In this document: in pieces, positions 52,201 to 64,000 of the stretch
How positions within the stretch are numbered: position 1 is the stretch's first letter
Layout of the letters: each line of letters starts with the position of its first letter
NCBI GenBank assembly: GCA_964016885.1
Contig: OZ024743.1
Span: forward strand, 175,943,074-176,007,073
DNA: 64,000 nt
Direction of reading: 5' to 3'
Source of the DNA: Eledone cirrhosa
Taxonomy: Eukaryota; Mollusca; Cephalopoda; Octopoda; Eledonidae
Position numbers and translations under genes: made by a program
The notes under the pieces: model-generated
Told to the model about the DNA's origin: nothing
Databases searched by the model: none
The model's input: the letters and a program-made list of their open reading frames with translations, nothing else

Positions 52201-53740
52201 AGACACAGTAGCAGTAACAACAGCAGTAGTAACAGCAACAGTAGCAGTAGTAACAACAGCAGTAACAGTAGTAATAACAGCATTAACATTAGACACAGTA
52301 GCAGTAACAACAGCAGTAGTAACAGCAACAGTAGCAGTAGTAACAACAGCAGTAACAGTAGTAATAACAGCATTAACATTAGACACAGTAGCAGTAACAA
52401 CAGCAGTAGTAACAACAACAGTAGTAGTAGTAACAACAGCAGTAACAGTAGTAATAACAGCATTAACATTAGACACAGTAGCAGTAACAACAGCAGTAGT
52501 AACAACAGCAGTAGCAGTAGTAACAACAGCAGTAACAGTAGTAATAACAGCATTAACATTAGACACAGTAGCAGTAACAACAGCAGTAGTAACAGCAACA
52601 GTAGCAGTAGTAACAACAGCAGTAACAGTAGTAATAACAGCATTAACATTAGACACAGTAGCAGTAACAACAGCAGTAGTAACAACAACAGTAGCAGTAG
52701 TAACAACCCAGTAACAGTAGTAATAACAGCATAAACATTAGACACAGTAGCAGTAACAACAGCAGTAGTAACAACAACAGTAGTAGTAGTAACAACCCAG
52801 TAACAGTAGTAATAACAGCATTAACATTAGACACAGTAGCAGTAACAACAGCAGTAGTAACAGCAACAGTAGCAGTAGTAACAACCCAGTAACAGTAGTA
52901 ATAACAGCATTAACATTAGACACAGTAGCAGTAACAACAGCAGTAGTAACAGCAACAGTAGTAGTACCAACAACCCAGTAACAGTAGTAATAACAGCATT
53001 AACATTAGACACAGTAGCAGTAACAACAGCAGTAGTAACAGCAACAGTAGCAGTAGTAACAACAGCAGTAACAGTAGTAATAACAGCATTAACATTAGAC
53101 ACAGTAGCAGTAACAACAGCAGTAGTAACAGCAACAGTAGTAGTACCAACAACCCAGTAACAGTAGTAATAACAGCATTAACATTAGACACAGTAGAAGT
53201 AACAACAGCAGTAGTAACAGCAACAGTAGCAGTAGTAACAACCCAGTAACAGTAGTAATAACAGCATTAACATTAGACACAGTAGCAGTAACAACAGCAG
53301 TAGTAACAGCAACAGTAGCAGTAGTAACAACAGCAGTAACAGTAGTAATAACAGCATTAACATTAGACACAGTAGCAGTAACAACAGCAGTAGTAACAGC
53401 AACAGTAGCAGTAGTAACAACAGCAGTAACAGTAGTAATAACAGCATTAACATTAGACACAGTAGCAGTAACAACAGCAGTAGTAACAACAACAGTAGTA
53501 GTAGTAACAACAGCAGTAACAGTAGTAATAACAGCATTAACATTAGACACAGTAGCAGTAACAACAGCAGTAGTAACAACAGCAGTAGCAGTAGTAACAA
53601 CAGCAGTAACAGTAGTAATAACAGCATTAACATTAGACACAGTAGCAGTAACAACAGCAGTAGTAACAGCAACAGTAGCAGTAGTAACAACAGCAGTAAC
53701 AGTAGTAATAACAGCATTAACATTAGACACAGTAGCAGTA
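48180..53740. repeat. Tandem duplication, offset 2770 bp, with an inserted six-monomer block
   Basis: 48.18-49.3 kb matches 50.95-52.1 kb at +2770 (markers ACATTAGCAGTACC, GACACAGTTGC, GTAACACCAGC, GTAGCACTAAC, GCATAAACATTAGAC). From 49.5 kb the offset becomes +3309. The extra 539 bp corresponds to the block of six 90-bp monomers near 52.2-52.65 kb. Confidence 0.75.
49731..50870. repeat. Domain rich in 90-bp, triplet-phased monomers
   Basis: A long run of monomers here is the 90-bp form with the AGCAG junction, interrupted by a few 89-bp units near 49.85, 49.94 and 50.57 kb. Because 90 is divisible by three, reading frames stay in register: the minus strand has open frames of 241 codons (49786-50511) and 331 codons (49875-50870), and the plus-strand NNA frame has no stop or ATG within the uninterrupted run. 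A variant with AACAACAGCAGTAGCAG at 50266 recurs at 52501 and 53575, marking three copies of the same short block. Confidence 0.85.
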
Positions 53741-53859
53741 ACAACAGCAGTAGTAACAACAACGGTAGTAGTAGTAACAACCCAGTAACAGTAGTAATAA
53801 CAGCATTAACATTAGACACAGTAGCAGTAACAACAGCAGTAGTAACAACAACAGAAGCA

Positions 53860-54440
53860 GTAGTAACAACAGCAGTAACAGTAGTAATAACAGCATTAAC
53901 ATTAGACACAGTAGCAGTAACAACAGCAGTAGTAACAGCAACAGTAGCAGTACCAACAACCCAGTAAGAGTAGTAATAACAGCATTAACATTAGACACAG
54001 TAGCAGTAACAACAGCAGTAGTAACAGAAACAGTAGCAGTAGTAACAACAGCAGTAACAGTAGTAATAACAGCATTAACATTAGACACAGTAGCAGTAAC
54101 AACAGCAGTAGTAACAGAAACAGTAGCAGTAGTAACAACAGCAGTAACAGTAGTAATAACAGCATTAACATTAGACACAGTAGCAGTAACAACAGCAGTA
54201 GTAACAGAAACAGTAGCAGTAGTAACAACAGCAGTAACAGTAGTAATAACAGCATTAACATTAGACACAGTAGCAGTAACAACAGCAGTAGTAACAGCAA
54301 CAGTAGCAGTAGTAACAACATCAGTAACAGTAGTAATAACAGCATTAACATTAGACACAGTAGCAGTAACAACAGCAGTAGTAACAACAACAGTAGTAGT
54401 AGTAACAACAGCAGTAACAGTAGTAATAACAGCATTAACA
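53860..54440. repeat. Local expansion of one 90-bp monomer variant
   Basis: A monomer marked by GTAACAGAAACAGTAGC occurs three times in a row at 90-bp spacing (about 54.02, 54.11 and 54.20 kb). The homologous site near 50.62 kb has a single copy. The flanking order, a monomer with AACATCAGTAAC next, is conserved, so this is a clean 1-to-3 difference. It underlies a 254-codon minus-strand artefact frame at 53902-54666. Confidence 0.85.
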
Positions 54441-55779
54441 TTAGACACAGTAGCAGTAACAACAGCAGTAGTAACAACAGCAGTAGTAACAACAGCAGTA
54501 ACAGTAGTAATAACAGCAACAGTAGTAGTAGTAACAGCCCTGTAACAGTAGTAATAACAGCATTAACATTAGACACAGTAGCAGTAACAACAGCAGTAGT
54601 AACAGCAACAGTAGCAGTACCAACAACAGCAGTAACAGTAGTAATAACAGCATTAACATTAGACACAGTAGCATTAACAACAGCAGTAGTAACAACAACA
54701 GTAGCAGTAGTAACAACCCTGTAACAGTAGTAATAACAGCATTAACATTAGACACAGTAGCAGTAACAACAGCAGTAGTAACAACAACAGTAGCAGTACC
54801 AACAACCCAGTAACAGTAGTAATAACAGCATTAACATTAGACACAGTAGCAGTAACAACAGCAGTAGTAACAGCAACAGTAGCAGTAGCAACAACCCTGT
54901 AACAGTAGTAATAACAGCATTAACATTAGACACAGTAGCAGTAACAACAGCAGTAGTAGTAGTAACAATCCAGTAAGAGTAGTAATAACAGCATTAACAT
55001 TAGACACAGTAGCAGTAACAACAGCAGTAGTAACAGCAACAGTAGCAGTAGTAACAACCCAGTAACAGTGGTAATAACAGCATTAACATTAGACACAGTA
55101 GCAGTAACAACAGCAGTAGTAACAACAGCAGTAGTAGTAGTAACAACCCTGTAACAGTAGTAATAACAGCATTAACATTAGACACAGTAGCAGTAACAAC
55201 AGCAGTAGTAACAGCAACAGTAGTAGTAGTAACAACCCAGTAACAGTAGTAATAACAGCATTAACATTAGACACAGTAGCAGTAACAACAGCAGTAGTAA
55301 CAACAGCAGTAACAGTAGTAATAACAGCATTAACATTAGACATAGTAGCAGTAACAACAGCAGTAGTAACAACAACAGTAGCAGTAGTAACATCCCAATA
55401 ACAGTAGTAATAACAGCATTAACATTAGACACAGTAGCAGTAACAACAGCAGTAGTAACAGCAACAGTAGTAGTACTAACAACCCAGTAACAGTAGTAAT
55501 AACAGCATTAACATTAGACATAGTAGCAGTAACAACAGCAGTAGTCACAGCAACAGTAGCAGTAGTAACAACCCTGTAACAGTAGTAATAACAGCATTAA
55601 CATGAGACACAGTAGCAGTAAAACAGCAGTAGTAACAACAACAGTAGTAGTAGTAACAACCCAGTAATAGTAGTAATAACAGCATTAACATTAGACACAG
55701 TAGCAGTAACAACAGCAGTAGTAACAGCAACAGTAGTAGTAGTAACAACCCAATAACAGTAGTAATAACAGCATTAACA

Positions 55780-58700
55780 TTAGACACAGTAGCAGTAACA
55801 ACAGCAGTAGTAACAGCAACAGTAGCAGTAGTAACAACCCAGTAACAGTAGTAATAACAGCATTAACATTAGACACAGTAGCAGTAACAACAGCAGTAGT
55901 AACAGCAACAGTAGCAGTAGTAACAACAGCAGTAACAGTAGTAATAACAGCATTAACATTAGACACAGTAGCAGTAACAACAGCAGTAGTAACAGCAACA
56001 GTAGTAGTAGTAACAACCCTGTAAAAGTAGTAATAACAGCATTAACATTAGACACAGTAGCAGTAACAACAGCAGTAGTAACAACAACAGTAGCAGTAGT
56101 AACAACCCTGTAACAGTAGTAATAACAGCATTAACATTAGACACAGTAGCAGTAACAACAACAGTAGTAACAGCAACAGTAGCAGTACCAACAACCCAGT
56201 AACAGTAGTAATAACAGCATTAACGTTAGAGACAGTAGCAGTAACAACAGCAGTAGTAACAGCAACAGTAGCAGCAGTAACAACCCAGTAACAGTAGTAA
56301 TAACAGCATTAACATTAGACACAGTAGCAGTAACAACAGCAGTAGTAACAACAACAGTAGCAGCAGTAACAACCCAATAACAGTAGTAATAACAGCATTA
56401 ACATTAGACACAGTAGCAGTAGCAACAGCAGTAGTAACAGCAATAGTAGCAGTACCAACAACCCAGTAACAGTAGTAATAACAGCATTAACATTAGACAC
56501 AGTAGCAGTAACAACAGCAGTAGTAACAACAGCAGTAGTAGTAGTAACAAACCTGTAACAGTAGTAATAACAGCATTAACATTAGACACAGTAGCAGTAA
56601 CAACAGCAGTAGTAACAACAACAGTAGCAGTAGTAACAACAGCAGTAACAGTAGTAATAACAGCATTAACATTAGACACAGTAGCAGTAACAACAGCAGT
56701 AGTAACAGCAACAGTAGCAGTACCAACAACCCAGTAACAGTAGTAATAACAGCATTAACATTAGACACAGTAGCAGTAACAACAGCAGTAGTAACAGCAA
56801 CAGTAGCAGTAGTAACAACAGCAGTAACAGTAGTAATAACAGCATTAACATTAGACACAGTAGCAGTAACAACAGCAGTAGTAACAGCAACAGTAGCAGT
56901 AGTAACAACAGCAGTAACAGTAGTAATAACAGCATTAACATTAGACACAGTAGCAGTAACAACAGCAGTAGTAACAACAACAGTAGTAGTAGTAACAACC
57001 CAGTAACAGTAGTAATAACAGCATTAACATTAGACACAGTAGCAGTAACAACAGCAGTAGTAACAACAACAGTAGCAGTAGTAACAACAGCAGTAACAGT
57101 AGTAATAACAGCATTAACATTAGACACAGTAGCAGTAACAACAGCAGTAGTAACAGCAACAGTAGCAGTACCAACAACCCAGTAACAGTAGTAATAACAG
57201 CATTAACATTAGACACAGTAGCAGTAACAACAGCAGTAGTAACAGCAAGAGTAGCAGTACCAACAACCCAGTAACAGTAGTAATAACAGCATTAATATTA
57301 GACACAGTAGCAGTAACAACAGCAGTAGTAACAGCAACAGTAGCAGTAGTAACAACCCAGTAACAGTAGTAATAACAGCATTATCATTAGACACAGTAGC
57401 AGTAACAACAGCAGTAATAACAGCAACAGTAGTAGTAGTAACAACCCAGTAACAGTAGTAATAACAGCATTAACATTAGACACAGTAGCAGTAACAACAG
57501 CAGTAGTAACAGCAACAGTAGTAGTAGTAACAACCCTGTAACAGTAGTAATAACAGCATTAACATTAGTCACAGTAGCAGTAACAACAGCAGTAATAACA
57601 GCAACAGTAGCAGTAGTAACAACCCAGTAACAGTAGTAATAACAGCATTAACATTAGACACAGTAGCAGTAACAACAGCAGTAATAACAGCAACAGTAGT
57701 AGTAGTAACAACCCAGTAACAGTAGTAATAACAGCATTAACATTAGACACAGTAGCAGTAACAACAGCAGTAGTAACAGCAACAGTAGTAGTAGTAACAA
57801 CCCTGTAACAGTAGTAATAACAGCATTAACATTAGACACAGTAGCAGTAACAACAGCAGTAGTAACAACAACATTAGCAGTAGTAACAACCCAGTAACAG
57901 TAGCAATAACAGCATTAACATTAGACACAGTAGCAGTAACAACAGCAGTAGTAACAACAACAGTAGTAGTAGTAACAACCCTGTAACAGTAGTAATAACA
58001 GCATTAACATTAGACATAGTAGCAGTAACAACAGCAGTAGTAACAGCAATAGTAGCAGTACCAACAACCCAGTAACAGTAGTAATAACAGCATTAACATT
58101 AGACACAGTAGCAGTAACAACAGCAGTAGTAACAACAACAGTAGTAGTAGTAACAACCCTGTAACAGTAGTAATAACAGCATTAACATTAGACACAGTAG
58201 CAGTAACAACAGCAGTAGTAACAACAACAGTAGTAGTAGTAACAACCCTGTAACAGTAGTAATAACAGCATTAACATTAGACACAGTAGCAGTAACAACA
58301 GCAGTAGTAACAACAACAGTAGTAGTAGTAACAACCCAGTAACAGTAGTAATAACAGCATTAACATTAGACACAGTAGCAGTAATAACAGCAGTAGTAAC
58401 AACAACAGTAGTAGTAGTAACAACCCTGTAACAGTAGTAATAACATCATTAACATTAGACATAGTAGCAGTAACAACAGCAGTAGTAACAGCAATAGTAG
58501 CAGTACCAACAACCCAGTAACAGTAGTAATAACAGCATTAACATTAGACACAGTAGCAGTAACAACAGCAGTAGTAACAGCAACAGTAGCAGTACCAACA
58601 ACCCAGTAACAGTAGTAATAACAGCATTAACATTAGACACAGTAGCAGTAACAACAGCAGTAGTAACAACAACAGTAGTAGTAGTAACAACCCTGTAACA

Positions 58701-61700
58701 GTAGTAATAACAGCATTAACATTAGACACAGTAGCAGTAACAACAGCAGTAGTAACAGCAAGAGTAGTAGTAGTAACAACAGCAGTAACAGTAGTAATAA
58801 CAGCATTAACATTAGACACAGTAGCAGTAACAACAGCAGTAGTAACAGCAACAGTAGCAGTAGTAACAACCCAGTAACAGTAGTAATAACAGCATTAACA
58901 TTAGACACAGTAGCAGTAACAACAGCAGTAGTAACAGCAACAGTAGTAGTAGTAACAACCCAATAACAGTAGTAATAACAGCATTAACATTAGACACAGT
59001 AGCAGTAACAACAGCAGTAGTAACAGCAACAGTAGTAGTAGTAACAACCCTGTAACAGTAGTAATAACAGCATTAACATTAGACACAGTAGCAGTAACAA
59101 CAGCAGTAGTAACAACAGCAGTAGTAGTAGTAACAACCCTGTAACAGTAGTAATAACAGCATTAACATTAGACACAGTAGCAGTAACAACAGCAGTAGTA
59201 ACAGCAACAGTAGTAGTAGTAACAACCCAATAACAGTAGTAATAACAGCATTAACATTAGACACAGTAGCAGTAACAACAGCAGTAGTAACAGCAACAGT
59301 AGTAGTAGTAACAACCCTGTAACAGTAGTAATAACAGCATTAACATTAGACACAGTAGCAGTAACAACAGCAGTAGAAACAATAACAGTAGCAGTAGTAA
59401 CAACCCAGTAACAGTTGTAATAACAGCATTAACGTTAGACACAGTAGCAGTAACAACAGCAGTAGTAACAGCAAGAGTAGTAGTAGTAACAACCCTGTAA
59501 CAGTAGTAAAAACAGCATTAACATTAGACACAGTAGCAGTAACAACAGCAGTAGTAACAACAACAGTAGTAGTAGTAACAACCCTGTAACAGTAGTAATA
59601 ACAGCATTAACATTAGACACAGTAGCAGTAACAACAGCAGTAGTAACAACAACAGTAGTAGTAGTAACAACCCAGTAACAGTAGTGATAACAGCATTAAC
59701 ATTAGACACAGTAGCAGTAATAACAGCAGTAGTAACAACAACAGTAGTAGTAGTAACAACCCTGTAACAGTAGTAATAACATCATTAACATTAGACATAG
59801 TAGCAGTAACAACAGCAGTAGTAACAGCAATAGTAGCAGTACCAACAACCCAGTAACAGTAGTAATAACAGCATTAACATTAGACACAGTAGCAGTAACA
59901 ACAGCAGTAGTTACAGCAACAGTAGCAGTACCAACAACCCAGTAACAGTAGTAATGACAGCATTAACATTAGACACAGTAGCAGTAACAACAGCAGTAGT
60001 AACAGCAACAGTAGCAGTAGTAACAACAGCAGTAACAGTAGTAATAACAGCATTAACATTAGACACAGTAGCAGTAACAACAGCAGTAGTAACAGCAACA
60101 GTAGCAGTAGTAACAACCCAGTAACAGTAGTAATAACAGCATTAACATTAGACACAGTAGCAGTAACAACAGCAGTAGTAACAGCAACAGTAGCAGTAGT
60201 AATAACAGCAGTAACAGTAGTAATAACAGCATTAACATTAGACACAGTAGCAGTAACAACAGCAGTAGTAACAGCAACAGTAGTAGTAGTAACAACCCTG
60301 TAAAAGTAGTAATAACAGCATTAACATTAGACACAGTAGCAGTAACAACAGCAGTAGTAACAACAACAGTAGCAGTAGTAACAACCCTGTAACAGTAGTA
60401 ATAACAGCATTAACATTAGACACAGTAGCAGTAACAACAACAGTAGTAACAGCAACAGTAGCAGTACCAACAACCCAGTAACAGTAGTAATAACAGCATT
60501 AACGTTAGAGACAGTAGCAGTAACAACAGCAGTAGTAACAACAACAGTAGCAGCAGTAACAACCCAATAACAGTAGTAATAACAGCATTAACATTAGACA
60601 CAGTAGCAGTAACAAGAGCAGTAGTAACAGCAATAGTAGCAGTACCAACAACCCAGTAACAGTAGTAATAACAGCATTAACATTAGACACAGTAGCAGTA
60701 ACAACAGCAGTAGTAACAACAGCAGTAGTAGTAGTAACAAACCTGTAACAGTAGTAATAACAGCATTAACATTAGACACAGTAGCAGTAACAACAGCAGT
60801 AGTAACAACAACAGTAGCAGTACCAACAACAGCAGTAACAGTAGTAATAACAGCATTAACATTAGACACAGTAGCAGTAACAACAGCAGTAGTAACAGCA
60901 ACAGTAGCAGTACCAACAACCCAGTAACATTAGTAATAACAGCATTAACATTAGACACAGTAGCAGTAACAACAGCAGTAGTAACAGCAACAGTAGCAGT
61001 AGTAACAACAACAGTAACAGTAGTAATAACAGCATTAACATTAGACACAGTAGCAGTAACAACAGCAGTAGTAACAGCAACAGTAGCAGTAGTAACAACA
61101 GCAGTAACAGTAGTAATAACAGCATTAACATTAGACACAGTAGCAGTAACAACAGCAGTAGTAACAGCAACAGTAGCAGTAGTAACAACAGCAGTAACAG
61201 TAGTAATAACAGCATTAACATTAGACACAGTAGCAGTAACAACAGCAGTAGTAACAACAACAGTAGTAGTAGTAACAACCCAGTAACAGTAGTAATAACA
61301 GCATTAACATTAGACACAGTAGCAGTAACAACAGCAGTAGTAACAACAACAGTAGCAGTAGTAACAACAGCAGTAGTAACAGCAACAGTAGCAGTACCAA
61401 CAACCCAGTAACAGTAGTAATAACAGCATTAACATTAGACACAGTAGCAGTAACAACAGCAGTAGTAACAGCAAGAGTAGCAGTACCAACAACCCAGTAA
61501 CAGTAGTAATAACAGCATTAACATTAGACACAGTAGCAGTAACAACAGCAGTAGTAACAGCAACAGTAGCAGTAGTAACAACAGCAGTAACAGTAGTAAT
61601 AACAGCATTAACATTAGACACAGTAGCAGTAACAACAGCAGTAGTAACAGCAACAGTAGCAGTAGTAACAACCCTGTAACAGTAGTAATAACAGCATTTA

Positions 61701-64000
61701 CATTAGACACTGTAGCAGTAACAACAGCAGTAGTAACAACAACAGTAGAAGTAGTAACAACCCTGTAACAGTAGTAATAACAGCATTAATATTAGACACA
61801 GTAGCAGTATCAACAGCAGTAGTAACAGCAACAATAGTAGTAGTTACAACCCAGTAACAGTAGTAATAACAGCATTAACATTAGACACAGTAGCAGTAAC
61901 AACAGCAGTAGTAACAACAAAAGTAGCAGTAGTAACAACCCAGTAACAGTAGTAATAACAGCATTAACATTAGACACAGTAGCAGTAACAACAGCATTAG
62001 TAACAGCAACAGTAGCAGTAGTAACAACAGCAGTAACAGTAGTAATAACAGCATTAACATTAGACACAGTAGCAGTAACAACAGCAGTATTAACAACAAC
62101 AGTAGTAGTAGTAACAACCCTGTAACAGTAGTAATAACAGCAGTAGTAACAGCAACAATAGTAGTAGTAACAACCCAGTAACAGTAGTAATAACAGCATT
62201 AACATTAGACACAGTAGCAGTAACAACAGCAGTAGTAACAGCAACAGTAGCAGTAGTAACAACCCAGTAACAGTAGTAATAACAGCATTAACATTAGACA
62301 CAGTAGCAGTAACAACAGCAGTAGTAACAGCAACAGTAGCAGTAGTAACAACCCAGTAACAGTAGTAATAACAGCATTATCATTAGACACAGTAGCAGTA
62401 ACAACAGCAGTAATAACAGCAACAGTAGTAGTAGTAACAACCCAGTAACAGTAGTAATAACAGCATTAACATTAGACACAGTAGCAGTAACAACAGCAGT
62501 AGTAACAGCAACAGTAGTAGTAGTAACAACCCTGTAACAGTAGTAATAACAGCATTAACATTAGACACAGTAGCAGTAACAACAGCAGTAATAACAGCAA
62601 CAGTAGCAGTAGTAACAACCCAGTAACAGTAGTAATAACAGCATTAACATTAGACACAGTAGCAGTAACAACAGCAGTAATAACAGCAACAGTAGCAGTA
62701 GTAACAACCCAGTAACAGTAGTAATAACAGCATTAACATTAGACACAGTAGCAGTAACAACAGCAGTAGTAACAGCAACAGTAGTAGTAGTAACAACCCT
62801 GTAACAGTAGTAATAACAGCATTAACATTAGAGACAGTAGCAGTAACAACAGCAGTAGTAACAACAACATTAGCAGTAGTAACAACCCAGTAACAGTAGC
62901 AATAACAGCATTAACATTAGACACAGTAGCAGTAACAACAGCAGTAGTAACAACAACAGTAGTAGTAGTAACAACCCTGTAACAGTAGTAATAACAGCAT
63001 TAACATTAGACATAGTAGCAGTAACAACAGCAGTAGTAACAGCAATAGTAGCAGTACCAACAACCCAGTAACAGTAGTAATAACAGCATTAACATTAGAC
63101 ACAGTAGCAGTAACAACAGCAGTAGTAACAACAACAGTAGTAGTAGTAACAACCCTGTAACAGTAGTAATAACAGCATTAACATTAGACACAGTAGCAGT
63201 AACAACAGCAGTAGTAACAACAACAGTAGTAGTAGTAAAAACCCTGTAACAGTAGTAATAACAGCATTAACATTAGACACAGTAGCAGTAACAACAGCAG
63301 TAGTAACAACAACAGTAGTAGTAGTAACAACCCAGTAACAGTAGTAATAACAGCATTAACATTAGACACAGTAGCAGTAATAACAGCAGTAGTAACAACA
63401 ACAGTAGTAGTAGTAACAACCCTGTAACAGTAGTAATAACATCATTAACATTAGACATAGTAGCAGTAACAACAGCAGTAGTAACAGCAATAGTAGCAGT
63501 ACCAACAACCCAGTAACAGTAGTAATAACAGCATTAACATTAGACACAGTAGCAGTAACAACAGCAGTAGTAACAGCAACAGTAGCAGTACCAACAACCC
63601 AGTAACAGTAGTAATAACAGCATTAACATTAGACACAGTAGCAGTAACAACAGCAGTAGTAACAGCAACAGTAGCAGTAGTAACAACAGCAGTAACAGTA
63701 GTAATAACAGCATTAACATTAGACACAGTAGCAGTAACAACAGCAGTAGTAACAGCAACAGTAGCAGTAGTAACAACCCAGTAACAGTAGTAATAACAGC
63801 ATTAACATTAGACACAGTAGCAGTAACAACAGCAGTAGTAACAGCAACAGTAGTAGTAGTAACAACCCAATAACAGTAGTAATAACAGCATTAACATTAG
63901 ACACAGTAGCAGTAACAACAGCAGTAGTAACAGCAACAGTAGTAGTAGTAACAACCCTGTAACAGTAGTAATAACAGCATTAACATTAGACACAGTAGCA
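55780..64000. repeat. Tandem duplication, offset 4279 then 4996 bp
   Basis: Copy 1 is about 55.78-60.06 kb and copy 2 runs from 60.06 kb past the window end. The offset is +4279 at 55.8-56.2 kb (CCCTGTAAAAGTAG near 56.03 and 60.30 kb), +4190 at 56.3-56.9 kb, and +4996 from 57.3 kb (TATCATTAGAC, GACATAGTAGC, CATCATTAACATTAGAC). The steps are about one monomer lost and then about nine monomers gained. Within copy 1, 58.28-58.64 kb is also repeated at 59.61-59.98 kb (+1336). Confidence 0.75.

Larger units (their letters stand above)
1990..64000. repeat. 89/90-bp satellite array, about 690-700 monomers
   Basis: A head-to-tail array of an AT-biased monomer, with all units in one orientation. The first anchor block ATTAACATTAGAC is at 2040-2052 and the first complete monomer at 2053-2141. 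Successive anchors are mostly 89 bp apart. The typical 89-bp unit has 40 A, 18 C, 16 G and 15 T on the plus strand and no CpG. Length classes seen are 74, 88, 89, 90 and about 125 bp. The junction between the ACAAC stretch and GTAAC or ATAAC comes as CCCTG, CCCAG, CCCAA or (90-bp form) AGCAG. Neighbouring units are nearly identical, while shared private variants mark larger duplicated blocks. The array is cut by the window end. No gene or transposon interrupts it. Possible roles (pericentromeric or other heterochromatin, or an intronic/intergenic expansion) cannot be decided from sequence. Confidence 0.97.

Noticed and set aside
49786..54666. Long minus-strand open frames of 205-331 codons as possible membrane or repeat proteins
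   Set aside because: Products are poly-Leu and Val/Thr runs that switch with frame, frame length depends only on consecutive 90-bp monomers, and the same frames appear wherever the satellite is in phase. No promoter, splice or codon signal supports coding.
2053..64000. CRISPR array
   Set aside because: Units are contiguous near-identical monomers with no unique spacers, no palindromic repeats and no cas genes; the context is eukaryotic.
2053..64000. CENP-B box in the monomer
   Set aside because: The CENP-B box requires CpG-containing TTCG and CGGG cores, and the monomer consensus has no CpG.
2053..64000. Telomeric or subtelomeric repeat
   Set aside because: No TTAGGG-type or other known telomere motif occurs in the array or its flank; the TTAG in the anchor block is not in a telomeric context.

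Overview
This 64-kb window is almost entirely one tandem-repeat (satellite) array and contains no gene that I can support. It looks like nuclear DNA of an animal, most likely a cephalopod mollusc. The clue is a decayed tRNA-derived SINE on the minus strand at about 789-957. Its A-box/B-box head, and the stretch reading 'tatagtagaagacac' on the plus strand, match from memory the short interspersed elements that are abundant in octopus and squid genomes. That assignment is recall, not a database result.

Layout. 1-708 is ordinary AT-rich sequence with nothing recognisable. 709-790 holds a C homopolymer, a CA run and a 12-bp TA-rich repeat, followed by the SINE (789-957). About 1050-1440 is a C-rich, G-poor degenerate minisatellite. 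1561-1990 is a staircase of microsatellites: (AAAC)n, (TAC)n, degenerate ACC/ACT triplets, (TAC)n again, then interrupted (CAA/CAG)n. From about 1990 to the last base the window is a satellite with an 89/90-bp monomer, roughly 690-700 units by simple division. The array runs off the right edge.

Monomer. The satellite looks like a frozen microsatellite. In the 90-bp form 29 of 30 consecutive triplets end in A (10 GTA, 10 ACA, 6 GCA, 2 TTA, 1 ATA), and the single exception is GAC, in the block ATTAACATTAGAC. The commoner 89-bp form has lost one base at a single place (ACAGCAGT becomes ACCCAGT or ACCCTGT), which breaks the triplet phase. Inside the monomer the 15-mer GTAACAACAGCAGTA recurs after exactly 36 bp. 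Other length classes (74 and 125 bp) arise by losing 15 bp or gaining that 36-bp module.

Higher order. Private variants show that the array grew by nested tandem duplication at many scales. Offsets seen are about 90 bp, 178 bp (A-B dimers), 1.64, 2.77, 3.23, 3.68-3.69, 3.83, 4.28, 8.40 and 10.6 kb, with small later deletions and insertions that order some of the events. The long Leu-, Val/Thr- or Tyr/Cys-rich open frames on the minus strand are by-products of this repeat. Each monomer closes only one of three minus-strand frames, so frame length simply counts consecutive 90-bp monomers. I see no sign of a defence system, operon, RNA gene or other encoded system. What is worth a second look is the architecture and origin of the satellite.
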